This document shows, in pieces, positions 9,001 through 18,888 of a stretch of 59,689 nucleotides of DNA. A program made the position numbers and the translations under genes. The notes under the pieces are model-generated. The model saw nothing but the letters and a program-made list of their open reading frames with translations. It ran no database searches and was not told the origin of the DNA. Source of the stretch: Candidatus Kaiserbacteria bacterium (lineage in GTDB: Bacteria > Patescibacteriota > Minisyncoccia > Phycocordibacterales > JABAAK01); contig JAPPJI010000004.1 in the NCBI GenBank assembly GCA_028820405.1, positions 1 through 59,689 of the forward strand. The letters run 5' to 3'. Position 1 is the stretch's first letter; every line of letters starts with the position of its first letter.

Positions 9001-11974
9001 TGTTCCGGCGACCCCCGATCCCGAACAACCTGGACCGCAGCCACCAACAGACACATGCCCGCTGCCATCAATATCTTTTGTTACCAAGACACCGGCAGTG
9101 AGGGAATCAGAGATGAATCGCACGATACGATTTGGTGTTCGGACTGACGTTTCAGGGCTAGAGACAAGATGCATCCCCACGTCAATATCCCTCTATTGTA
9201 AGGCGGTCGGCAGTGATGTGGAGATATTCCCGTCAGGGTCCCGTACGGCTGTTCCGGTTCGGACGCAGGGGAGTGGTGAAGTTGCCGTTGCGGTTGAGGT
9301 GGTGAGGGGAAATGTTCGTGATGTTGTTGTTGAATGCGGTATTGATGGCGGACCGAAACAAACGTTCATTGTTCCCGGATCCTCTCCTCAGGACCCTGCC
9401 ACCGATGCGTGTGTGATTCCAAGACTGGGCAGTATTGTTTCAGGTCAGTCTCTCTGTGCCGGTGGGTGGGCGATGTCAGGCGGTGTGAATGTGAGGATTA
9501 TCGGAGGTGATGCTACGTATGTTTGGAGTTGTACGGATGGTTCCGGGAATAGTCAAGAGTGTAAGCATGGGGTGAGAGAGGATGTTCCCGTTGAGCTGCG
9601 AGGGTATTACAAGATAGTAAATCATTCCGGTCCTGGTCGCGTTGATGTCGGACCTGAGCTGGTTCTGCAAAAAAATCAATCGACGCAGCTCTTTTTGCGT
9701 GCGTCTACGTTAGACGGAAGTCGGTTTGGGTTTGACATAAGGGACGTGAAGATAAGTTGCTACTATGAAAAGACAGAATCTGATCAGAGAGAATTCGTAT
9801 TTCCTGTAGGACCCGGAGGACCGGCTGTTTTTGTTACAATTCCTGCCGGCAGCAGTGAGAGCGCAGAGGTGCCTACTACTATTAAAGGTGCGGAACATCT
9901 GCAAGGATCTGACCTGACCTGTCGTATTGAGTTACACGGCAACAGCAATAATATCTACAATCCATCAGGCGGTGACATTGTTGTGGCAATTAATGGCGGT
10001 AAACGAGGAATTGGGGAATTTGAGCAATGCTGGATTGTGTTTTATGACAAGAGGGGGGCGGGAGGTATTCCGGACATCAATCCGGTAATCTCTGATGAGG
10101 GTGATTGCTACTACTATGTACAGAGGTGTGGCGGTCAAAGTTCAAGTGTGCCGAGAGATGGGATTGGAATCACGAGAACAATAGATAATTGTTACACCAT
10201 CGATCAGGTAAGAAAAATAGGAGCGTACATAAAGATCGGAGATCAGCCGTTGACTTGTGGGTGTCCGGGTAGAGGTTGTCAAAACTATGTTCCGCGAAAA
10301 ACAGATGGCAGTGCACAACTGTTTGATCCGGTTTCTGTTAATAATTTGATCAGGAACTACTTCTCGATACTGCATCCAGACTACCAAAACTCAATGGGCT
10401 GCACTCAGTTCAGGAGTGCGTATGCGAAAGGTAGCGGAGACTTTGACGGGAAGGACGGAGAAATAGCATATCCGTTTATCCCGGGTTCAGAACTGTACGG
10501 ATTTGTTTCGGAATCACCCACAGATTCTGGTTTCCGTCGACATTTCAGCAAACCAAGAACAGCACGAGCTATTTTTGACCGGCTGAGAACAAATGCGTTG
10601 CGGAATCCGTTTATGCATGGATTTGTCAAAGACCTTGAAGGATTTAGTGTTACCAGTACCGGTGACGATTCCTGTAACTTTAAAAAGAATGGTCAAACGG
10701 CAGCGATAGGTGCTGTTAATAGAAATCCAGATACCCAAGCAGTCTTTTCTTGCACAAATAGTATTGTGGGTCGTCAAGAAGGAGGTTATGCGTTCCCTGC
10801 ACAGATCGCATACTTTACTGAGCACAGAGGCGATACGGTTGGCGGCACAGAAGATGGAGAAGGATACGTTCTTGATGATTTGGTAATGGCAGTTTCTTTT
10901 GTTGAAAAGATTCGCGAGGGATCCGGTAGCAGCGGATTCTCGGTAGATAACCTACATATTAAGTGCTATGACAAAGAAATTGGCAGGAGTCCGGAATTAA
11001 TTTTTGATTCAAAGTATTCAGAAGGAGGGTTTGGGGTGAGTTATTTTGTTAAACATGACACAAAAAGATTAGGGTCGCCACACCTGGCATGGCTTGATTT
11101 ATATTCAGGATCATACTTTACTGAATACTGGAGAGACTTGTATTTTGGAGAAGTGAATAGGAAGAGTTTGTACTATCGGTACGCAGAGGTTATAGATGCT
11201 GTGATGTATGATTCCCTAAACAGAGCCGGGTTTATTGAACTATACTTGGGTGCTGGCACAAAAGAAGGTACGCCTAGATATGGGTATCATAAGCACAACA
11301 CGAAAGATCGTGACAGGGCCATTGTCCCAAGAATTTTTAATGCATTCATCCAGGGTTTGATTGATCCTGATGACCTTGATGAAGGTCCCGACTACTTTGA
11401 CCCGTTGGATCTGGTAACATCAACAGTGTTAACCGGAACTCCTCTTTTTGATACTTTTACCAAATTATTGCAGAATAAAAAGTCAATTAACAGTTACCCG
11501 TTGAGTAAAAACTATCTTATTTTACTCAACGGTTCGTGGAGAAATGATCGTTCATTGAAAAAACGGGATGTTATTGGCAGGAACATCTTTAACAGAACCC
11601 ACGCCGTGTTTGTTACCATACCAAGGAGTAAGTTTGGAAATAATGCGAAGTATATAGAAGGATCGTCTGCTATTCAATGTAGTTTGATACCAAATGGGTA
11701 TCATGTGTATGAAGACTATAACCACGGTATGTATGCAAATGTTCATTTCAACCTGGAACAGGTAGTATCACCACAAAATCAGAGTGCTGGCGGGACATCA
11801 GATAATCAACCCGTTTGTCCGGTACAGGTTAGTAATCACGATCTAGAAAACGAAGCAGATTGTTGCGAGATTCTTTTTGGTGGAGATACTGATCCTGATG
11901 ACAGTACGGGATGTCGACGGGTGATAGATACGTGGATAGAGTCGCAGCGAAATGGTTTGGGGGGGGGTAGGTAA
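6041..11974 (+). CDS. Giant secreted Cys-paired beta-repeat protein
   Basis: Signal peptide at N terminus; about 7 repeats of ~100 aa each with two Cys and an SATVAV-like closing strand; ends immediately after a G9 tract. Confidence 0.75.
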   Translation: MHLSVSFLQKNFLFFIPLLWFLLLPTVFGQTSVTQVSLQAYLLAGDTNIPLPSNNSTIHPGDRVLLVLNATPAPQQQIAPHLQCDLTSLDGTKRTIVDSARKFPQSRQVTMNIDARSGSGEVVCRVSVGSDASAGYVIGTPTHTFLVEAKPAVSITPYGRVKEGKQPARFLIEVVDIIKGISVDVGYACSRNGNRIIERSGQGAPTFTDTNRRRTIEVPVNESDGDGDIVCTIHESSAYRIVRGSATVAVDEDIPLVSLDTKDRVDQVNERDARIVFSVQLNKPAPRGGLTIDLSCRGSGFSGNLLDIPLGNRVVQSGRKLLAFPVNFSHVHVAHNRSSASITCSLKKSALYDVNSQKRSKRVQVQAKPLVSLTALPGVSSVYAGSEAVFKLSGAYLTSSLLVSLSCTHNKVPINIGSSTLLSKQQPARFVTIPTNQLEEGPITCSVSDNPEYNVENRKAEIRVLKASAIPVVSIDPDVSPVTMTFAGSKPSSGGSANIGFVVRAQSSGAAGADSVFVDLSCGLGTRGSAGESALRRRETISVPINDPRGHTVSISLTRLPFRGTFVYCRLEEYGEGNKGSLFQVGTSRSAEVAVNPLPAVSLQTNKTTALSVNDIVEVQLHSFYTEGLSGPVPISWNCSFPSDDVRVRRVAVKGQQEVGSYGGRAVVTNSPGLTVVGRFLVVGLGSSPGRGSVACSLEPQTDSDIVYLDDTFALAVTSPPALSIHAVVNGPVYTDGIARFSVRSNAASAADISARVSCRYGSGGAVRTSLANSGGFALIRSGLRSTDFTVDLRLGHRQQSQVVCSLQPGGDYAVIGRQASVTLTQPSDRPIISITPRDPVIGKENGRFQNAVFVINGTRIPAGGVTVGLKCQTQDLFVRDFQKTVDLSPGYSSVARVVSIQRLHVSPGYIACALRPSENRQYDIRGSLSEALVTVEYEEGICGPTGYSCESGKQYWVEGYYGPNTSALKCLGVGGGVDSAVCLDDIVPATPDPEQPGPQPPTDTCPLPSISFVTKTPAVRESEMNRTIRFGVRTDVSGLETRCIPTSISLYCKAVGSDVEIFPSGSRTAVPVRTQGSGEVAVAVEVVRGNVRDVVVECGIDGGPKQTFIVPGSSPQDPATDACVIPRLGSIVSGQSLCAGGWAMSGGVNVRIIGGDATYVWSCTDGSGNSQECKHGVREDVPVELRGYYKIVNHSGPGRVDVGPELVLQKNQSTQLFLRASTLDGSRFGFDIRDVKISCYYEKTESDQREFVFPVGPGGPAVFVTIPAGSSESAEVPTTIKGAEHLQGSDLTCRIELHGNSNNIYNPSGGDIVVAINGGKRGIGEFEQCWIVFYDKRGAGGIPDINPVISDEGDCYYYVQRCGGQSSSVPRDGIGITRTIDNCYTIDQVRKIGAYIKIGDQPLTCGCPGRGCQNYVPRKTDGSAQLFDPVSVNNLIRNYFSILHPDYQNSMGCTQFRSAYAKGSGDFDGKDGEIAYPFIPGSELYGFVSESPTDSGFRRHFSKPRTARAIFDRLRTNALRNPFMHGFVKDLEGFSVTSTGDDSCNFKKNGQTAAIGAVNRNPDTQAVFSCTNSIVGRQEGGYAFPAQIAYFTEHRGDTVGGTEDGEGYVLDDLVMAVSFVEKIREGSGSSGFSVDNLHIKCYDKEIGRSPELIFDSKYSEGGFGVSYFVKHDTKRLGSPHLAWLDLYSGSYFTEYWRDLYFGEVNRKSLYYRYAEVIDAVMYDSLNRAGFIELYLGAGTKEGTPRYGYHKHNTKDRDRAIVPRIFNAFIQGLIDPDDLDEGPDYFDPLDLVTSTVLTGTPLFDTFTKLLQNKKSINSYPLSKNYLILLNGSWRNDRSLKKRDVIGRNIFNRTHAVFVTIPRSKFGNNAKYIEGSSAIQCSLIPNGYHVYEDYNHGMYANVHFNLEQVVSPQNQSAGGTSDNQPVCPVQVSNHDLENEADCCEILFGGDTDPDDSTGCRRVIDTWIESQRNGLGGGR

Positions 11975-12557
11975 TATCAGTACGGATCCTGCTATTGATC
12001 CGACAGATACCACCGCACCAACTATTACCGTCGCCCGTCCGTATGATATTTTGGCTAATCGTCCTGAAGGCAGGGTCTACCTCAGAGGTCTCTATGCGAC
12101 TGACGATGATGGTGATCCAACAACCTGGGTATATGTCAATGTGGCAAACGCTCAGTCCAAAACCAGTTGTGCGGCGAGTGATTTCAATTTGTCGATACCG
12201 TATACCGAAGCAGGCGGTCTCTCTTTCAACCCTGAGACGGACGGTAACAGCAAGGTCTGTTTTCGGTCAACAGATGCCAATGGTAACCATGGTTACGGGA
12301 TATCCGATCTCATCGGCAATACCGGTGATACGGAAATTCCTCGTAACAATTGTCCAAAATGGCTCGTTGACTACAATTCAGAAAACGGAGTTGATTGTTG
12401 CAGTGCCTATCAAGAGGCTGATCCCAGCGCTTTCTTTTATCAGGATACCGATCCTTCTACTGATGACACTGAGTGTGTCAGGATGATATGTGAGTACCTT
12501 AAAAAAGAAGAAACTTTTCTCAGTGAATTGCAGGCAGACTATTGGTGTTCAACATAA
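11952..12557 (+). CDS. Probable C-terminal continuation of the giant protein in the +1 frame
   Basis: Overlaps the 3' end at G9 (11959-11967); same extracellular style and a repeated DCC...DTDP..D.T.C motif. Confidence 0.65.
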   Translation: MVWGGVGNISTDPAIDPTDTTAPTITVARPYDILANRPEGRVYLRGLYATDDDGDPTTWVYVNVANAQSKTSCAASDFNLSIPYTEAGGLSFNPETDGNSKVCFRSTDANGNHGYGISDLIGNTGDTEIPRNNCPKWLVDYNSENGVDCCSAYQEADPSAFFYQDTDPSTDDTECVRMICEYLKKEETFLSELQADYWCST

Positions 12558-12568
12558 TTGTTTCTCAG

Positions 12569-12652
12569 TGCCCAGGAGAGGACTTGAACCTCCACAGGAT
12601 TGCTCCCATACGCTCCTGAAGCGTACGCGTCTACCAATTTCGCCACCTGGGC
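12569..12652 (-). tRNA. tRNA-Leu (CAG)
   Basis: GCCCAGG...CCTGGGCA with long variable arm; anticodon loop TTCAGGA. Confidence 0.93.
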
Positions 12653-12673
12653 AATTACTTGAAGTATATCGTA

Positions 12674-13126
12674 TTACGCCGTTTCCTCCTGTGCTTCTGA
12701 CTCTTCTGTTGCTGTTGATTCTTTTTCCTCCGGCTTCTCTTCGACAGATGGTTCGGTGCCGATGCCAAGACTGAGTACCCGCCGGAGTTTCTCTCGCACC
12801 TGTCGCGGTGTCTTGTCCCTCAGGAAGTAGATCTTTGACCGCCTTGTTTTTGTTTCTCGGGACACCTCAATCTTTTCTATGGTCGGTGAGTAGAGGGGGA
12901 ATATTTTTTCGACCGCAATACCGTCTGATCCGACCCTTCGAACGGTGAACGTTGCCCCTGGTTCGGTGCCGTGTTTTCGTGCGATAACGACTCCTTCAAA
13001 TACCTGACTTCGCTTCTTGTCTCCTTCGACGATTTTTTGATGAACACGCACCGTATTACCTGCTGAAAGTCGCAGGGTTTTTCGCTCTTCCAGGTCTTTC
13101 GATATTGCGTAGTCGGCTGTTGTCAT
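12674..13126 (-). CDS. rplS: 50S ribosomal protein L19
   Basis: LRLSAGNTVRVHQKIVEGDKKRSQVFEGVVIARKHG...FPLYSPTIEKIEV. Confidence 0.95.
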   Translation of the reverse strand: MTTADYAISKDLEERKTLRLSAGNTVRVHQKIVEGDKKRSQVFEGVVIARKHGTEPGATFTVRRVGSDGIAVEKIFPLYSPTIEKIEVSRETKTRRSKIYFLRDKTPRQVREKLRRVLSLGIGTEPSVEEKPEEKESTATEESEAQEETA

Positions 13127-13283
13127 AGGTATGCATACTAACGTATAGCAGAGTTTTCCGCAATTTTATTTGGTGAATTCTCATTAGAAGCACACATCAC
13201 ATTGGATAGAGAGGGTGGGGGGTTTTGCAGTGCAAGTTCTCACAAGGTAGGAACAGGCAAGCATGTCTGATAATGAGAGTTTG

Positions 13284-13409
13284 AAAAACCCGCATAAAAC
13301 AAGGATTTTATTCCCATGCACAAATTTTTGTATGCATAAGAATCTAAAAAACCCGCATAAAACAAGGATTTTATTCCCATGCACAAATTTTTATATGCAT
13401 GGGAATCCG
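13284..13409. repeat. Two tandem copies of a 63-bp repeat with internal palindrome
   Basis: aaaaacccgcataaaacaaggattttattcccatgcacaaattttt(g/a)tatgcat repeated with period 63; second copy has CCCATGCA...TGCATGGG arms. Confidence 0.85.
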
Positions 13410-13436
13410 GACCACTCCTACTCTTAAGCACCTCTC

Positions 13437-14891
13437 TTATTTAGGTTTGGACATCGTTTTGCCCTTTATTTCGAAAGATGTCTTGAAATCAGGCAAAACG
13501 TAATACGTATACCGCTTGCTTTTTCCTCGGGTAATTTTTCGTAAAAGCCCTTTTTTATGCCATTCCTTCAGCATGCTTGACATTTCGTTTCTTTGTGTAA
13601 TCCCGGTAATCTCCCTCGCTGTTTCATTTTTTATATAATCTTTTTTCTCCAAATATTCCTTCACCCGCTCCCATTCGCTCGGTGCCTCTTCATTACTTAA
13701 GATTAGTTTGACAGAATTTTCTATGTCAGGGTGTGTCACAAAACTCGGCATATACAGGTTCTTCTTCTTCATTTCACTACGCATTGCCTTAACGCCTTCA
13801 TTCATATCAAGGTTTGGCGGATTCGGAAATTCACGTAATGTTTTTACCATCAGATCATTTCTGTACCTTGACGCTCGGTCAATGCCTATGTTTTTCTTCG
13901 TAATGTTAAATGGAAACAGTCCCGGACTCAAAATCTCAACCCTATCACCGAACACTTTGATTTCTATGTCTTATTTTGTGTAATAATCTCGATGTATCAC
14001 TGCATTTGTGATCCCTTCCTTCACCGCCCTTTCTGGCAATTTAAATGTTGTTCTGAAACCGGAAGATATTTCAACCCCTCCACTCAAAAGGTCTAACACA
14101 TACTCCTGTGCCTCTGCTATCATCTTATGAACAGGACCTTGTACAAGTTTGGGGACTTTGAAAAAATTTGGTGTTTCATGATATTCCTCCTCGTTGCCGT
14201 GATATGTCATGATTTTAATAGCACACTTCATGTCAGTGAGATGGGTTGGGTGTTCAGCAAATAATAACACTGCTGCTCTTGTCGGCTTCAAAACACCATC
14301 GTCTTCTCGGACCAAGCCCTTTGATCGGAGAACGTGCTCAATACCTTTATTTTCAGGATCCAGACCTCCTCTTTCTTTCCAGGTTCGGTAATGCTCTGTA
14401 TCCAATAAATCAATCTTAACATCATCAACCAACTCTTTGTCAGCCATCCTAAAACCTTTCGCATAATCAAATTGAAGAATCTCATGCGGTGTCAATTTCT
14501 TATTGCTTTTTTGTAGACGGATCCAAACTTCATCACTAACTGTGTGGAAAGAGTCAGTAGATTTCTGGATGGTTAACAGCACAACCGTTTTTTCTCCGCA
14601 ACTGATTTCAGAAAACTCTATGCTTACCGGAAGTCTTATGCTCCTCAATTGTTGGTGTATCTCATCAAAGTTTTCTTTGTTCTCTTCAATGCCAAAAACT
14701 CTTTCCACACCCTTCATCTTTGTCTTCTCAGGGTCATCAATGCCCAGGATAATAACACCACCATCAGTGTTTGCCATAGCAGCAACAGTTTGAATAACCC
14801 TTTTGACAACGCCGTCGCCGTCAATTCGCTTGAACTCAATGTCTTTTGTTTCTTCAGGGATGTTCAGTATTTTTTCCAGTATTTTTTCCAT
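13437..14891 (-). pseudogene. AlbA_2 / RecG C-terminal-like ATP-binding regulator interrupted by an in-frame TAA
   Basis: Two ORFs in the same minus frame read AVIHRDYYTK-*-DIEIKVFGDRVEILSPGLFP; the HRDY...DRVEILSPG element is normally continuous. Confidence 0.75.
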
Positions 14892-15021
14892 AATTTTCCA
14901 TACACAATCATAATCAGTATACCGTGTGTCGTGGCCTGGGGAGACTGCATCAGCAATCTCTTATTTTGTAAAGGGTAGGCTGCCTCGCAATCTGCCCCTG
15001 GTGTGCGGTATACTTGAGGTG

Positions 15022-16035
15022 ATGCCTACAGAAGCGACTCTTGGAAACAGTACAGGGAATACGGAGCCGCTTCTCTCCGAGAACAAAGACCGATTCGTTC
15101 TTTTTCCCATTGAACACGACGACATTTGGGATTTTTATCGGCGTGCAGTTGCAAACTTTTGGGTACCGGAGGAAGTAAACTTTTCAGATGACATTGAACA
15201 CTGGAACAATCGATTGAATGATGACGAGCGTCATTTCATCAAGCATGTCCTTGCGTTCTTTGCTGCGTCCGACGGGATTGTAAACGAAAATCTTGCTGAA
15301 GATTTTCTCTCACAAGTGCAGTACACCGAAGCAAAATTCTTTTACGGCTTCCAGGTTGCGGTTGAGAATATTCACTCGCACACGTACTCACTCTTCATTG
15401 ACACCTATGTAAATGACAAGAAGGAGCAGGATCATCTTTTGCACGCAATTGAAACGATTCCGTCGGTTAAAAAGAAGGCGGACTGGGCGCTTCGATGGGT
15501 TGAGCAGGGAAGTTTTGTCGAACGACTCATCGCATTTGCAGTTGTTGAGGGTATTTTTTTCTCCGGCAGTTTCTGTTCCATCTTCTGGCTGAAGCATCGG
15601 GGTCTCATGCCCGGTCTCTCGTTCGCCAACCAGCTTATTTCCCGGGATGAAGGACTGCATCGGGACTTTGCGTGTCTTCTGTACCGTAACCACATTGTTG
15701 AGCAGATGCCGAAGGAGACACTCTACGGCATTATCAAAGAAGCCGTCGCATTTGAAAAAGAATTCATCACTGAATCATTGCCGGTTCGACTCATTGGTAT
15801 GAATGCTGACAGTATGTCCACATACATCGAGTACGTGACCGATCACCTCCTCGTTGAGCTCGGACTGCCAAAAATGTTCAACGTAAAAAACCCGTTTGAT
15901 TTTATGGATATGATTTCTCTTGAAGGAAAAACCAACTTTTTCGAACGACGGGTGTCAGAGTATCAGAAGTCGGGTGTTGCGACCGGCGGTGTGACCGCCG
16001 ATCACAGCGACTTCACTCTCGATCAGGATTTCTAG
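15022..16035 (+). CDS. nrdB: Ribonucleotide reductase class I, beta subunit
   Basis: [27 protein letters not shown]...[11 protein letters not shown]; adjacent to the alpha subunit. Confidence 0.92.
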   Translation: MPTEATLGNSTGNTEPLLSENKDRFVLFPIEHDDIWDFYRRAVANFWVPEEVNFSDDIEHWNNRLNDDERHFIKHVLAFFAASDGIVNENLAEDFLSQVQYTEAKFFYGFQVAVENIHSHTYSLFIDTYVNDKKEQDHLLHAIETIPSVKKKADWALRWVEQGSFVERLIAFAVVEGIFFSGSFCSIFWLKHRGLMPGLSFANQLISRDEGLHRDFACLLYRNHIVEQMPKETLYGIIKEAVAFEKEFITESLPVRLIGMNADSMSTYIEYVTDHLLVELGLPKMFNVKNPFDFMDMISLEGKTNFFERRVSEYQKSGVATGGVTADHSDFTLDQDF

Positions 16036-16038
16036 CAT

Positions 16039-18411
16039 ATGTACGTTATTAAGCGGGATGGAAGCAGGGAGGAAGTTCGATTTGACGCTATCGTTGAGCG
16101 TATCACCGCACTGACCAATGGATTGGATACCGCCTTTATTGATCCGACAGAAATTGCCCAGCGTGTTGTTGACGGACTCCATGACGGTATCACAACTGCC
16201 GAGCTCGACATCCTTGCGGCTCAAACCTGCGCGTCACTTGCAACGGTGCACCCTGATTTTGCAAAATTGGCAGCCCGTATTACCGTTTCAAACCTGCACA
16301 AGAATACCGATGCATCGTTCACAGAAACGGTGAAAAAGTTGCATGCATACATTGAGCCGAGAACGGGTCTTCATGCACCGTTTGTCTCAGACGAACTCTT
16401 GCATATAGTCACGATGCATGGGGACAAGATTGATGCTGAGATTGACCACGATCGCGATTACGAGTTCTTCGAATTCTTCGGTATCAAGACGCTTGAGAAG
16501 GGGTACCTCATGTCATTCGGCAGCAAGATCATCGAGCGGCCGCAACACCTATTTATGCGGGTTGCGCTCGGCATTCATGGTGACGATCTGTCGACCGCAT
16601 TTGAGACGTACCGCCACCTTTCCAAAAAGGACTTCACGCATGCAACGCCGACACTGTTTAACGCGGGGACACCGATTCCGCAGATGAGCTCCTGCTTTCT
16701 CGTCGCGATGTCGGATGACAGTATCAAAGGTATCTACAAGACACTTTCCGACGTTGCACTTGTCTCTCAAAGTGCAGGCGGTCTCGGCATCAACGTGCAC
16801 AACGTTCGGGCAAAGGGAAGCTTCATCGCAGGATCAAGAGGTGTTTCAAACGGACTGGTGCCGATGCTGAAAAATTTCAACGAAACCGCTCGGTACGTTG
16901 ATCAGGGTGGTGGGAAGAGGAAGGGGGCATTTTGCATCTACCTTGAACCGTGGCATGCTGACGTGCTTGATTTTTTGGAACTCAGGAAGAATCACGGAGC
17001 GGAAGAGCTTCGTACCCGTGACCTCTTTCTCGCACTTTGGATCCCGGATGAGTTTATGCGGCGCGTTGAAGCGAACGAGTCATGGACACTGATGTGTCCT
17101 CGTGAGTGTCCGGGACTGCACACGTCGCACGGTGAAGCATTTGAAGAACTGTACCGGCGATATGAGCGTGAAGGGAGAGGGAAGAAGACCGTTCCGGCAC
17201 GGGAGATGTGGAGCAAGATTGTTGATGCACAGATTGAGACCGGAAATCCGTTCATGCTCTACAAAGATTCAGCAAATGCGAAGTCAAACCAACAGAACAT
17301 CGGAACCATTCGGAGCAGTAATCTGTGTACGGAGATTATTGAATACTCTGATGAAAAGGAGACTGCGGTGTGCAACCTCGCATCAGTCTGCCTCAACCAG
17401 TTTGTGCAAGATGACGGAACGTATGATTTCAAGCGGTTGCATGAGGTGGTCCGTGTCATGTGTCGAAATCTCAATCGGGTTATCGATCGGAACTACTACG
17501 TTGTGCCGGAGTCAAAATACTCAAACCTTCGGCACCGACCGATCGGTATCGGGGTACAGGGGCTGGCTGACACCTTTGCACTCATGAAACTTTCATTTGA
17601 TTCGCCGGAAGCACGTGAGCTTAATAAGCATATTTTTGAAACAATCTACCATGGTGCAGTTGCAATGTCGGTTGACCTTGCGAAGCAGGACGGGGCGTAC
17701 GAGACGTTCAAAGGATCCCCCGCATCGGAGGGGAAATTCCAGTTTGATCTCTGGAACACATTACCGGATTCCGGTCTGTGGGACTGGGAGTCGCTGCGGA
17801 AAGAAATGGTTGCACACGGACTGCGAAACTCGCTCCTCATTGCACCGATGCCGACTGCAACGACGGCACAGATTTTTGGCAACAATGAGTCTATTGAGCC
17901 GTTCACCTCAAATCTCTACGTGCGACGGGTGCTCTCCGGTGAATTCATTGTCATCAATAAACACCTGTTGAGAGATTTGCAAGAAGCCGGTGTGTGGAAC
18001 GAAGACCTCCGCCATAAACTTATCGCGTCTCGGGGGTCCGTACAAAATATTGAAGAGATTCCGGAAGTGCTGCGGCATCGATACCGAACTGTGTGGGAGA
18101 TACCGCAACGACATATTATTGACATGGCAGCAGAACGGGCTCCGTATATTTGCCAGAGTATGAGTTTGAATATTCACATGCGTGACGCAACGGCGGGCAA
18201 GCTGACAGCACTTCACTTTCATGCATGGAAGAGCGGTTTGAAAACGGGTATGTACTATTTGAGAAATACGCCGGCGGTAGAAGCAGTGCAGTTTACGGTG
18301 GATAAGACGAAGGTTGGGAAACGCGGTGGTGAGAAACAGCAGGAAGAAAAAGTCCCGGTGCAAGAAGAGAACGCGGATGATCCGAACATGTGTATTTCGT
18401 GTGGCAGCTAA
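16039..18411 (+). CDS. nrdA: Ribonucleotide reductase class I, alpha subunit
   Basis: N-terminal ATP-cone; ATPTLFNAGTP, LMCPRECPGL, NLCTEI, PMPTATTAQIFGNNESIEP; C-terminal CISC. Confidence 0.95.
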   Translation: MYVIKRDGSREEVRFDAIVERITALTNGLDTAFIDPTEIAQRVVDGLHDGITTAELDILAAQTCASLATVHPDFAKLAARITVSNLHKNTDASFTETVKKLHAYIEPRTGLHAPFVSDELLHIVTMHGDKIDAEIDHDRDYEFFEFFGIKTLEKGYLMSFGSKIIERPQHLFMRVALGIHGDDLSTAFETYRHLSKKDFTHATPTLFNAGTPIPQMSSCFLVAMSDDSIKGIYKTLSDVALVSQSAGGLGINVHNVRAKGSFIAGSRGVSNGLVPMLKNFNETARYVDQGGGKRKGAFCIYLEPWHADVLDFLELRKNHGAEELRTRDLFLALWIPDEFMRRVEANESWTLMCPRECPGLHTSHGEAFEELYRRYEREGRGKKTVPAREMWSKIVDAQIETGNPFMLYKDSANAKSNQQNIGTIRSSNLCTEIIEYSDEKETAVCNLASVCLNQFVQDDGTYDFKRLHEVVRVMCRNLNRVIDRNYYVVPESKYSNLRHRPIGIGVQGLADTFALMKLSFDSPEARELNKHIFETIYHGAVAMSVDLAKQDGAYETFKGSPASEGKFQFDLWNTLPDSGLWDWESLRKEMVAHGLRNSLLIAPMPTATTAQIFGNNESIEPFTSNLYVRRVLSGEFIVINKHLLRDLQEAGVWNEDLRHKLIASRGSVQNIEEIPEVLRHRYRTVWEIPQRHIIDMAAERAPYICQSMSLNIHMRDATAGKLTALHFHAWKSGLKTGMYYLRNTPAVEAVQFTVDKTKVGKRGGEKQQEEKVPVQEENADDPNMCISCGS

Positions 18412-18416
18412 AGAAA

Positions 18417-18442
18417 AACCACCGCACATCTGTGCGGTGGTT
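18417..18442. terminator. Bidirectional intrinsic terminator
   Basis: AACCACCGCACA-tc-TGTGCGGTGGTT. Confidence 0.8.
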
Positions 18443-18444
18443 GT

Positions 18445-18888
18445 TTAGAGGGAAATAATGCTTTCTCGAAGGACGTGAAGCGGCACCTTTACTTCCAGCC
18501 ATGTTTTCTTTGGTTCGACCAAGATGTTCATATTTCCTTGGATTGAATGAATCGGTGTGCGTACTTGAAGACGCCACGTACCTTTTGACCAGAGAAAAAA
18601 GTCGGCGGTTCCGTCACGCACCCGAAGGGGGGTGTGAAATCGAAAATGCCAATTCTTTGGTGACTGAAAAGAGAGGTTCGCGCCCCGTCCTTTTATGTTG
18701 AACCGCCATCCCTTCTTGACCGACATGTGGCGCGAAACCGTTTGTACGGTTCGTGTCACAATGTCCCTTTTTTTCAGCGACAGTGTTGTCGGTTGGGATG
18801 GGGGTTTGGGTACCGGCAGCAGCTCCTCCGCAGGCAGTGCCTGAAAGGTAATCATTGCGGTCAGTATTCCCAGAAGCAGTCGGGTCAT
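18445..18888 (-). CDS. Secreted protein of unknown function
   Basis: Signal peptide MTRLLLGILTAMITFQALPAEE; repeated KGxWRxxxxxPxxxxxG style strands. Confidence 0.5.
   Translation of the reverse strand: MTRLLLGILTAMITFQALPAEELLPVPKPPSQPTTLSLKKRDIVTRTVQTVSRHMSVKKGWRFNIKGRGANLSFQSPKNWHFRFHTPLRVRDGTADFFLWSKGTWRLQVRTPIHSIQGNMNILVEPKKTWLEVKVPLHVLRESIISL

Noticed and set aside
13284-13409. Possible CRISPR array from the tandem repeat
   Set aside because: Only two contiguous 63-bp copies, no unique spacers between short repeats, no cas genes; not an array.
13971-13973. Alternative genetic code explaining the internal stop
   Set aside because: The interruption is a TAA, a single event; other genes end normally at TAA/TAG/TGA, so the standard code holds.
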